DNA from: Oceanospirillum beijerinckii DSM 7166
GTDB taxonomy: Bacteria; Pseudomonadota; Gammaproteobacteria; Pseudomonadales; Halomonadaceae
Length of the DNA: 64,000 nt
NCBI RefSeq assembly: GCF_000422425.1
Contig: NZ_AULT01000011.1
Span: 90,460 to 154,459, forward strand
Reading direction: 5' to 3'
Part shown: in pieces, positions 57,840 through 64,000 of the stretch
Position numbering within the stretch: position 1 is the first letter of the stretch
Layout of the letters: every line of letters starts with the position of its first letter
Translations under genes and position numbers: made by a program
Notes under the pieces: generated by a model
Told to the model about the DNA's origin: nothing
Databases searched by the model: none
Seen by the model: only the letters and a program-made list of their open reading frames with translations

Positions 57840-58205
57840 TTAGTCCGCATCCACACCAGCCAGGGACTCTGCCAGTTGTAACGGCTCAACCTCAAAGCCT
57901 TCCAGATCGGCATTCCAATTAGTGCCGATCAGAACACCGTCCTGATCCAGTTCTGGCAACCACTCTTGCACAAATTCTTCGATCTCAATCTTAGTGACCT
58001 GATAATCTGCCCATTCTTCCACACAGTGTACTTCGGCATCTTCCTTATCGGACCAAAACGGAATCACATCAGTATCTTCGAATTCCTGAGAGTCAACAAT
58101 CACCCAGCCATCATCCGATTCAATACCCCAGACCTCGCCATTAAAGCGAATCTCTTCAATAAACAGAGCACTATTATCATCCAGATTATCGGTCAGACGT
58201 GTCAT
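57840..58205 (-). CDS. DUF2750 family protein
   Basis: Small acidic protein of 121 residues. GEVWGIESDDGWVIV, then IPFWSDKEDAEVH and FVQEWLPELDQDGVLIGTNW are the hallmark blocks of DUF2750. The function is unknown. It has its own transcription unit with a strong downstream terminator and is divergent from rlmA. Confidence 0.85.
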   Translation of the reverse strand: MTRLTDNLDDNSALFIEEIRFNGEVWGIESDDGWVIVDSQEFEDTDVIPFWSDKEDAEVHCVEEWADYQVTKIEIEEFVQEWLPELDQDGVLIGTNWNADLEGFEVEPLQLAESLAGVDAD

Positions 58206-58566
58206 AATAAATCCACCAAGATTAGATCAGCACTCAGCTGAAGAGTCATAGCCATACACAACCTTTCTTTTTGCCCGCCTTGATGGATGGTTTTTATCGG
58301 AAAGGTTCTGTCTGGTGATTAAAGCGATGTACATCTGCTCAGAACAAAAGACTGGCCGCGCCAGACTGAGCAGTTAAGTATCGGCTAAATAGCCTCATTG
58401 CCGCCAGATTAGCACGCTTTGTCAGAATTTCTACTGAAATTACGCACATTCTTGACCTTGTTGCATTAAAAGCCTAGATTGCCTGCTGATTTTTGCTGTT
58501 TTGGCTCAAACAATGAGCTCAAACAAACTGAATCAAACAGTATTTCTCTCAGGATTCTTTTTCACT
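58206..58566. promoter_or_regulatory. Divergent region between the DUF2750 gene and rlmA
   Basis: About 360 bp without a gene. It contains a nested inverted repeat at 58335-58373: outer CTGCTCAG / CTGAGCAG and inner CTGGC-cgc-GCCAG. This is a likely stable stem, of unknown role, between the two divergent promoters. Confidence 0.45.
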
Positions 58567-59412
58567 ATGGCACACCAGATAACGGCGCAAAACCTGATCT
58601 GTCCATTGGATCAGCAACCCTTAATCCAGCAGGATAATAGTCTGCGCTGCAATAGCGGGCATAGTTTTGATATCGCCCGTCAGGGTTATGTCAATCTGTT
58701 GCCTGTACAGAAAAAACGCTCGAAAGACCCAGGCGATAGCAAAGAGATGATTGTCGCTCGTCAGAACTTTTTAAATGCGGGTTTATACCACCCCATTTCT
58801 GAGCAGTTAAACCAACTGGTAAGCCCACTAATTGCTGAAGAGTCTGCAGCTAGTATTCTTGATGCGGGTTGTGGTGAAGGCTATTACCTTGACCAATTGG
58901 CCTCTTCACTGAGTGAGGGTCACAACCTGATCGGCCTGGATATCTCCAAATGGGCGGTACAAGCCGCTGCACGACGCAATAAGCAGATCACCTGGATTGT
59001 AGGCACGAATGTGCAGCTGCCAGTCGCACCCAATTCGCTGGATATGCTGATCTGTATGTTTGGCTTTTACGATCTGGAAAAGTTTACCCAGTGGCTGAAA
59101 CCCGGCGGCTACGTGGTACTAGCAGAAGCGGGTAAAGAGCATCTGATAGAGCTGCGCGAGCTTATCTATCCTGAGGTCCGTCGTACCCCTCTGCCCGATA
59201 TCAGTCAAGCGTTGGAAAACGGCTATCAGCTAGTGGAAGAGAAAAGCCTGCAGTTTAAGCCTGCTACTTTAAATAAAAAGCAGATCACAGACTTGATGGT
59301 AATGACGCCACACCTGTACCGTGCCAGCTATGCAGGTAAACAGGCGGCAGAGGCGCTGACTGAGCTGGATATTACCGCTGATGTGGTATTCAGAGTGTTG
59401 CAGTACAACTAG
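58567..59412 (+). CDS. rlmA: 23S rRNA (guanine-745-N1)-methyltransferase
   Basis: SAM-dependent methyltransferase of 281 residues. The N-terminal zinc-binding part reads LICPLDQQPL then LRCNSGHSFDIARQGYVNLL (Cys, Cys and His ligands). The SAM site is ILDAGCGEGYYLDQL, and the DUF-typical KKRSKDPGDSKEM lies between. E. coli RlmA has 269 residues. I chose the ATG at 58567; upstream starts would add residues unlike the family, though the ribosome binding site here (AGGA, 12 nt away) is weak. Confidence 0.88.
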   Translation: MAHQITAQNLICPLDQQPLIQQDNSLRCNSGHSFDIARQGYVNLLPVQKKRSKDPGDSKEMIVARQNFLNAGLYHPISEQLNQLVSPLIAEESAASILDAGCGEGYYLDQLASSLSEGHNLIGLDISKWAVQAAARRNKQITWIVGTNVQLPVAPNSLDMLICMFGFYDLEKFTQWLKPGGYVVLAEAGKEHLIELRELIYPEVRRTPLPDISQALENGYQLVEEKSLQFKPATLNKKQITDLMVMTPHLYRASYAGKQAAEALTELDITADVVFRVLQYN

Positions 59413-59922
59413 CTTCTCCCCATAGAATAGACAGCACCGAAACGCTACTTTAGCGTGCCTGAGGAATATCAGAAGTTATTTATGAATGCAGGACGGTGCA
59501 AGGTAGAGTTTCGGTCTGGGTGGATCTGACCGCCCACTGAGATCGACTTGAAAAAACGGGGTCTATGGCAGACGATATATTATTTTTTTATTTCAGTGCA
59601 TCAGAACCCAATTATCACTAAAGTTGCGATCTTCGCTTTAACACATTGAAAACAATAAGAATTTTCTCTAAATTCCTCTATCATGTAACTGATCTCTATC
59701 AAAAGGTTGGCAGTAAAAGTCTTCAGAACAGAAATAATGATTGAATTTTACTTTGGGCCGCTATATTCTGGCCTCGGCTTGAAGTTTAGCCGTGTATTAT
59801 GCCTGCTTTTCGGTCTTAATAGTCTCGTCCTGTACTTCATAATTTAACGAATAAGTTTCTGCCACCTTGTCCCTACTGGGACGTTAAAATTATTTTTTAA
59901 AATTTGTTTATAGGAAATTATC
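59413..59922 (+). promoter_or_regulatory. Long upstream region and probable 5' leader of the cold-shock gene
   Basis: About 510 bp without a gene. The last 150-180 bp probably form the transcribed leader typical of cspA-type genes. A -35/-10-like pair TTGAAT (15-bp gap) TATATT lies near 59742-59768. A small hairpin GTCCC-TACT-GGGAC occupies 59869-59882, and TAGGAAAT is the ribosome binding site. Thermal control is inferred from the family. Confidence 0.5.
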
Positions 59923-60129
59923 ATGTCTAAAGTGACTGGTACTGTTAAGTGGTTCAACGAAGAGAAAGGTTTTGGTTTCATTCAGCAGGAGAACGGCCCT
60001 GACGTTTTCGCTCACTTCCGTCAGATCGTTGGTGAAGGCTTCAAAACTCTGAAAGAAGGTCAGCAAGTTGAGTTCACTGTAACTCAAGGTCAGAAAGGCC
60101 CTCAAGCTGAAGAGATCCGCGCTCTGTAA
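59923..60129 (+). CDS. CspA-family cold-shock protein
   Basis: Single cold-shock domain of 68 residues that binds single-stranded RNA and DNA. RNP1 is KGFGFI (15-20) and RNP2 is VFAHF (28-32), with FAHF in place of the common FVHF. The start [15 protein letters not shown] is typical. It is monocistronic with a long leader and strong terminator. Which paralogue it is, and whether it is cold-induced, cannot be told. Confidence 0.95.
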   Translation: MSKVTGTVKWFNEEKGFGFIQQENGPDVFAHFRQIVGEGFKTLKEGQQVEFTVTQGQKGPQAEEIRAL

Positions 60130-60220
60130 TATCAGACCGCAAGGACTTAAGCTTTACTGATTTGGGATCAAGCTCTGCTGGTAACAGTATTGATGCAAAG
60201 CTAAGTCGGTAAACGCTGGA

Positions 60221-60252
60221 AAAAGCACAATCTTTGATTGTGCTTTTTTTTT
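60221..60252 (+). terminator. Terminator of the cold-shock gene
   Basis: Perfect 12-bp stem (60221-60232 and 60236-60247) with a TTT loop, running into nine T. It lies about 90 nt after the stop. The following 358 bp to the next gene show no gene. Confidence 0.95.
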
Positions 60253-60610
60253 GCCTGTTGTTTTTATTCACAATTATGGAGGGGCGTTAGTGATCGATCG
60301 CTTCCTTTGAGCCAATATCATATGAAATAGCGAAGAATTACTACAGCTGTCGACACAGTTTATCCTCAGGTCCACCTCCAGGAGCGATAAAGCTCTCGCA
60401 TTCATACGACCTCTTTGCCTTATACATCAGCTAGTTACCTGATTAGCAATATTTCCATTAGATTTCATAAATGCGTCAAAAAAATGTCATCAATGTTTCA
60501 ATTGTAATATTTCCGTCATAAAGCCAATTGATAATGCCCTCATCAAAAACTATTAGCCCGGATGCTTAGGTATCCGCTCTCAAATATTAGGTTTGTGTCA
60601 GGACTTAGCG

Positions 60611-61747
60611 ATGAACACAGCAACATCCACAAATACAACACAACAGAATTTTATCCGCTGGGTGGGAATTACCGCTCTGGTTTATCTGCTATTGGTCGCC
60701 GTTGGCATGATCGGTACTGGCTTTAAATGGGCCACTGCAGGGCATGCTAAAGAACTGTTTGAGTTTGCTTCCAACCCATTTGTTGGCCTGATGATCGGTA
60801 CGGTAGCCACAGCACTGATCCAGTCCTCCAGTACCGTAACGTCCATTATTGTAGGCCTGGTAGCCGGTGGCCTACCGGTAGAGATGGCGATCCCAATGAT
60901 TATGGGTGCCAATATCGGCACCACTATCACCAATACCATTGTGAGCCTGGGTCACATTCGTAACCGTGATGAATTCCGTCGTGCCTTTGCTGCAGCAACG
61001 GTACATGACTTCTTTAACCTGATGGCGGTGATTATCTTCCTGCCACTGGAGCTGATGTTCGGCATGCTGGAAAAAATCAGTGCTTACCTGGCTGCTCTGC
61101 TGGTCGGTGGTGAGTCTCTGAGCATGAAGAGCATGAATTTTATCAAGCCGCTGATTAAGCCGGTAACGGGTGCAACTAAAGATCTGTTCTCTGCACTGCC
61201 TGAGCCAACCAGTGGTATTGCTATGATCGTTCTGGGTATCGCTCTGATCATCTTCTCTGTCGCTTACGTCGGTAAACTGTTGAAGAAAGTCCTGGTAGGT
61301 CGTGCAAAAGATATGCTGCACGGTGCCATTGGTCGTGGTCCTGTAAGCGGTATCGCGTCTGGCAGTATCGTGACGGTACTGGTTCAATCTTCTTCCACAA
61401 CCACCAGTCTGATGGTTCCTCTGGTAGGCACCGGCGTACTGAAGCTGAAAGATATCTACCCGTTTACTCTGGGCGCTAACATCGGTACCTGTATTACCGC
61501 CCTGCTGGCTGCGACAGCAGTCAGTGGAGAGATGGCGATGTTTGCTCTGCAGATCGCACCGGTACACCTGAGCTACAACGTATTGGCAGTAATCACTATC
61601 TTCAGTATCCCATTCCTGCGTAACTTGCCACTGGTACTGGCTGAGAAGCTGGCTGAATTGGCTGCTGTAAAACGCCGTATCGCATTTGGTTATGTTTCGA
61701 CTGTGTTCTTCTTCCTTCCTGGCTCATTAATTTTTGTTGCAGCCTAA
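60611..61747 (+). CDS. Na+/phosphate cotransporter family protein (NptA-like)
   Basis: Inner-membrane carrier of 378 residues with about nine helices. The two inverted PNaS repeats each hold the QSSS motif: TALIQSSSTVTSI and TVLVQSSSTTTSL, each followed by a GANIGTTIT / GANIGTCIT block. Members move sodium with phosphate. The C-terminal PhoU-like domain of longer homologues is absent. The ATG at 60611 has AGGA 7 nt upstream; a GTG six codons earlier does not. Confidence 0.92.
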   Translation: MNTATSTNTTQQNFIRWVGITALVYLLLVAVGMIGTGFKWATAGHAKELFEFASNPFVGLMIGTVATALIQSSSTVTSIIVGLVAGGLPVEMAIPMIMGANIGTTITNTIVSLGHIRNRDEFRRAFAAATVHDFFNLMAVIIFLPLELMFGMLEKISAYLAALLVGGESLSMKSMNFIKPLIKPVTGATKDLFSALPEPTSGIAMIVLGIALIIFSVAYVGKLLKKVLVGRAKDMLHGAIGRGPVSGIASGSIVTVLVQSSSTTTSLMVPLVGTGVLKLKDIYPFTLGANIGTCITALLAATAVSGEMAMFALQIAPVHLSYNVLAVITIFSIPFLRNLPLVLAEKLAELAAVKRRIAFGYVSTVFFFLPGSLIFVAA

Positions 61748-61770
61748 GCAGTCGGTATAGCAATAGATAA

Positions 61771-61797
61771 ATAAGGCCGCTGTAATAGCGGCCTTAT
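61771..61797 (+). terminator. Hairpin after the Na/Pi cotransporter gene
   Basis: Perfect 11-bp stem ATAAGGCCGCT / AGCGGCCTTAT with a 5-nt loop, 23 nt after the stop. No long T tract follows, but stem strength and position suggest termination. Confidence 0.7.
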
Positions 61798-61867
61798 GTG
61801 TATGAATTTTCAGCACGAACACCTTAATCAATACACGCATCGTGGTGACGAGTCTATTGTGAAATAA

Positions 61868-61905
61868 GCCCGCTAAACTAAATGCTAAAATTTATCTTAG
61901 CGGGC
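61868..61905. repeat. Inverted repeat upstream of the EamA permease gene
   Basis: Nine-bp arms GCCCGCTAA / TTAGCGGGC around a 20-nt AT-rich centre, in the 370-bp gap without genes between the cotransporter and permease genes. It could be an operator or hairpin; nothing else is seen in the gap. Confidence 0.5.
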
Positions 61906-62117
61906 ATCGGTAGGAAGCGGTGTGGTATCAGACAAAGGTTATCCAATCACTAACAGAAGTGAAATCGTCACAAGAGTACACGTTTACTCCTTCATCGGTT
62001 CCAAACTGCATACAAGAGAAAAACGGCTTTCCAAGCATCAAAATCAGCCTTTCAGCACATAACTACCTCTTATCTTGGTTAAACCTTGGACTATCATAAC
62101 AAAAGGAAATACCCCTA

Positions 62118-63032
62118 ATGATGTCAAAACAAAGTGCAACCGGCTGTGGTGTCGGCGCAGTCTTAATGTGGGGACTTTTAGCCCTGCTGGGGAGTTCCAC
62201 TACCAGCATACCACCCTTTCAGTTGCTGTTTATCTGCTTTTTAATCTCAGCGGGGCTTATGTTATTTCAACGCCTGATGCAGAAGAAATCCTTGTTGGTT
62301 AAACCTGAACTCAGCCCGCGTTCCTGGCTGTTTGGCATAGTGGGGCTGTTTGGCTTTCACTTCTGCTATTTTATAGCATTAAAACTAGCCCCCGCGTTGG
62401 AAGTCAGTTTGATTGTTTACCTTTGGCCATTATTACTTACAGTGCTTGTCGCGCAGCAGGGGAGCCGCTTAATCGCTTTCATCGGTGGTGGTATTGGCTT
62501 TGTTGGTATCGCATTGCTGATCCTGTCAAAAGATAATGCAGTGGCGGCGAACAGTAACTTTCCCGCAGCTGAGCAAACCCTGGGTTATGTACTGGCCTTT
62601 AGCTGTGCCGGTATCTGGTCCTGTTACTCCTGGTATCTGTCGAAAGTACCTGGCAAGGTCGAAGATGTAGGCTGGTTATCCCTTGCGGTTGCGGGTTTCT
62701 CTCTGCTTGCCCATTTACTATTGGAACCGGTGAACTGGCAACTGTCTGCTAATGAATGGCTGGGCGCTCTCTTGTTGGGGTTGGGGCCTGTCGGTGGTGC
62801 GTTTTACCTATGGGATATCGGTATGAAGGGAGGCAATCAAATATTACTGGCCAGCTTTAGTTTCGCCGCCCCTTTGATTACTGCTATTTCACTCGTGATT
62901 GCAGGGGTTAGCGACTGGTCGTTGGAAATTCTGCTGGCGCTGGGACTGGTGATGCTGGGAGCAGGGATTGCTAACTGGAAAGGACAGCCTAAAGATACAA
63001 AGAAAGAGAGGGTGAAAACCACGCCAGCCTGA
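62118..63032 (+). CDS. EamA/DMT-superfamily permease
   Basis: Inner-membrane protein of 304 residues with ten predicted helices in two EamA repeats (about 10-140 and 160-290). Typical blocks are FYFIALKLAPALEVSL-like text in the first repeat and LGLGPVGGAFYLWDIGMKGG in the second. Members export amino acids, metabolites or drugs; the substrate here is unknown. AAGGAAAT lies before the ATG. No adjacent regulator. Confidence 0.88.
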   Translation: MMSKQSATGCGVGAVLMWGLLALLGSSTTSIPPFQLLFICFLISAGLMLFQRLMQKKSLLVKPELSPRSWLFGIVGLFGFHFCYFIALKLAPALEVSLIVYLWPLLLTVLVAQQGSRLIAFIGGGIGFVGIALLILSKDNAVAANSNFPAAEQTLGYVLAFSCAGIWSCYSWYLSKVPGKVEDVGWLSLAVAGFSLLAHLLLEPVNWQLSANEWLGALLLGLGPVGGAFYLWDIGMKGGNQILLASFSFAAPLITAISLVIAGVSDWSLEILLALGLVMLGAGIANWKGQPKDTKKERVKTTPA

Positions 63033-63194
63033 TCAGGCCGACTTTATTGTCTCTGCTCAGGCACCTGCAACCACGCTTAATACAACTATCTAAATCAGCA
63101 GGCCACGCAGCTGGTTTGCTCTACAGGGGTTTCGGGGGTGCTTTCTGTGCTTTAAACTCGGACTGACAAGCGTTTTTAGCAAGGACAATAAAAG

Positions 63195-63683
63195 ATGACG
63201 AACAAAGCACCTGTGATTTACCGCACAACCATTCAACCTGAGTGGCTGGATTACAACGACCATATGAATGTTGCTTACTATGTGCTGATTTTTGATCATG
63301 CCGGTGAAGAGGTGGTGAAAAATATTGGCCTGGGTGCTGAGGTCACTAAAAAGACGGGGATCTCCTGGATGGTGTTGGAAAACCATATCACTTATAACAA
63401 TGAAGTGGTGTTGGGCCAGCCAATCGAGGTGCGTATGCAGCTGGTGGATCATGACAGCAAACGTCTGCATTTCTATTTTGAGATGTACGCACAAAATGAC
63501 GATGGTACTGAGTACCTGGCATCAACTCTTGAGCAGATGGCGATGTGTGTCGATCTAAATGCCCGTAAGAGCAGCACTTTCCCAGCTGAAATTCTGGCTA
63601 ATATTGAAGTTTTGGCTGCTGAACAGGCTGATCTACCTAAGCCAGAAAATATCGGCCGTACAATTGGTATTCGTCGTAAGTAA
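63195..63683 (+). CDS. Hotdog-fold acyl-CoA thioesterase
   Basis: Soluble thioesterase of 162 residues. PEWLDYNDHMNVAYYVLIFD carries the 4-HBT-type catalytic aspartate/asparagine region with HMN, and MVLENHITYNNEVVLGQP is the second strand block. Wording resembles the thioesterases found with carnitine/betaine catabolic genes, but no such genes are adjacent, so the substrate is open. AGGACAATAAAAG precedes the ATG. Confidence 0.85.
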   Translation: MTNKAPVIYRTTIQPEWLDYNDHMNVAYYVLIFDHAGEEVVKNIGLGAEVTKKTGISWMVLENHITYNNEVVLGQPIEVRMQLVDHDSKRLHFYFEMYAQNDDGTEYLASTLEQMAMCVDLNARKSSTFPAEILANIEVLAAEQADLPKPENIGRTIGIRRK

Positions 63684-63801
63684 TCTCTGAATGAGTTAAG
63701 TGATTAATTCGGTGGGGACTGGGTTTTGCTGATTCTGAGGGATGACAAAAAGCCTCTAAAAGGCAGGGAATCCTTTCCCTGCAGCGATTCATCAGTCTCG
63801 T

Positions 63802-63831
63802 ATTAGTTAGGCTCTTCGACGTTTCATGTGG
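63802..63831. repeat. ISL3-type terminal inverted repeat with adjacent 8-bp candidate target copy
   Basis: GGCTCTTCGACGTTTCATGT from 63810 matches the GGCTCTTC-type ends of ISL3-family elements and lies just beyond the transposase stop. The eight bases outside (ATTAGTTA, 63802-63809) are AT-rich and have the length ISL3 elements duplicate. The other end lies outside the window. Confidence 0.75.
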
Positions 63832-64000
63832 ATTTACCTGATTGCACCTGGACATCTATTGGGCTACCAATCAGGTAAATCATATTGATAAAATTCTCCG
63901 TATTTCGATACCCCCTTGCCCTGGCTCGGGCAGCCTGAAAAAGGCTGTTCATCCCTTCCAAGCGGGCATTGGTTAAGTCTGATGTGATACGCCTGATAAT
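63824..64000 (-). mobile_element. ISL3-family transposase, C-terminal part cut by the window edge
   Basis: The last 58 codons of a transposase reading leftwards, with the 5' part beyond 64000. LTNARLEGMNSLFQAARARA followed by RGYRNTENFINMIYL is the signature C-terminus of ISL3 transposases (NARLEG carries the catalytic glutamate). No frame break is seen in the visible part, and with the intact end beside it the element may be complete. Confidence 0.9.

Noticed and set aside
60470..60560. Possible Pho box before the Na/Pi cotransporter gene
   Set aside because: Only isolated TGTCAT/CGTCAT half-sites are present, and their spacing does not fit the 11-bp direct-repeat period.

Overview
The window reads as a chromosomal segment of a marine gammaproteobacterium, most likely of the Oceanospirillales (Oceanospirillaceae type). 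The inference rests on protein content: a 180-kDa NAD-glutamate dehydrogenase, malate:quinone oxidoreductase, the NAGGN osmolyte genes, a TonB2/TtpC-type energy transduction operon, RimK with its protease partner, and DUF2835/DUF2750/DUF3820 small proteins. I saw no tRNA, rRNA, CRISPR array or phage module.

Layout. 1-0.8 kb: a decayed IS256-family transposase after an unassigned stretch. 0.8-9.4 kb: signalling and metabolism, with a CZB-GGDEF diguanylate cyclase, mqo, an 8-bp tandem repeat upstream of a CZB-tailed chemoreceptor, a DedA-like protein, a DUF3820 protein and a PAS-GGDEF protein. 9.5-14.7 kb: a LysR regulator divergent from a PACE-family efflux protein, a response regulator/HPt pair and an unassigned permease. 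14.8-23.4 kb: trmA, then a minus-strand MoxR/DUF58/DUF4381/BatA/BatB-C/BatD operon. 23.9-29.9 kb: gdhB, a DUF2835 protein and a third GGDEF protein. 30.2-40.7 kb: a stretch rich in osmotic-stress and ion functions, made of the three-gene NAGGN cluster, zntB, a broken CPA2 (Kef-type) antiporter, and an MscS channel - RimB-like protease - RimK - AstE/AspA-like hydrolase cassette. 41-50.2 kb: a fourth GGDEF protein, then a Fur-box-preceded TonB2-type operon (DUF3450, TtpC, ExbB, ExbD, TonB, TPR) followed by a two-component system. 50.4-63.7 kb: a class 3 lipase, a zinc-ribbon protein, leuS-lptE-holA, two small proteins, rlmA, a cold-shock gene with a long leader, a Na/Pi cotransporter, an EamA permease and a thioesterase. 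The right edge cuts an ISL3-family insertion sequence whose terminal repeat lies near 63810.

How the genes work together. Four diguanylate cyclases and no EAL or HD-GYP gene appear here, and two proteins carry zinc-binding CZB domains. The NAGGN genes make a compatible solute, the MscS channel releases solutes under hypo-osmotic shock, and the RimK cassette adds a second ATP-grasp amino-acid ligase with its own hydrolases. The TonB operon carries a near-consensus Fur box, as expected for iron-regulated uptake. The points most worth a second look are the MscS-RimB-RimK-AstE cassette beside the NAGGN cluster, the 8-bp repeat before the chemoreceptor, the 7-G tract in the broken antiporter, and a leucyl-tRNA synthetase that appears to lack the leucine-specific insertion seen in E. 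coli.
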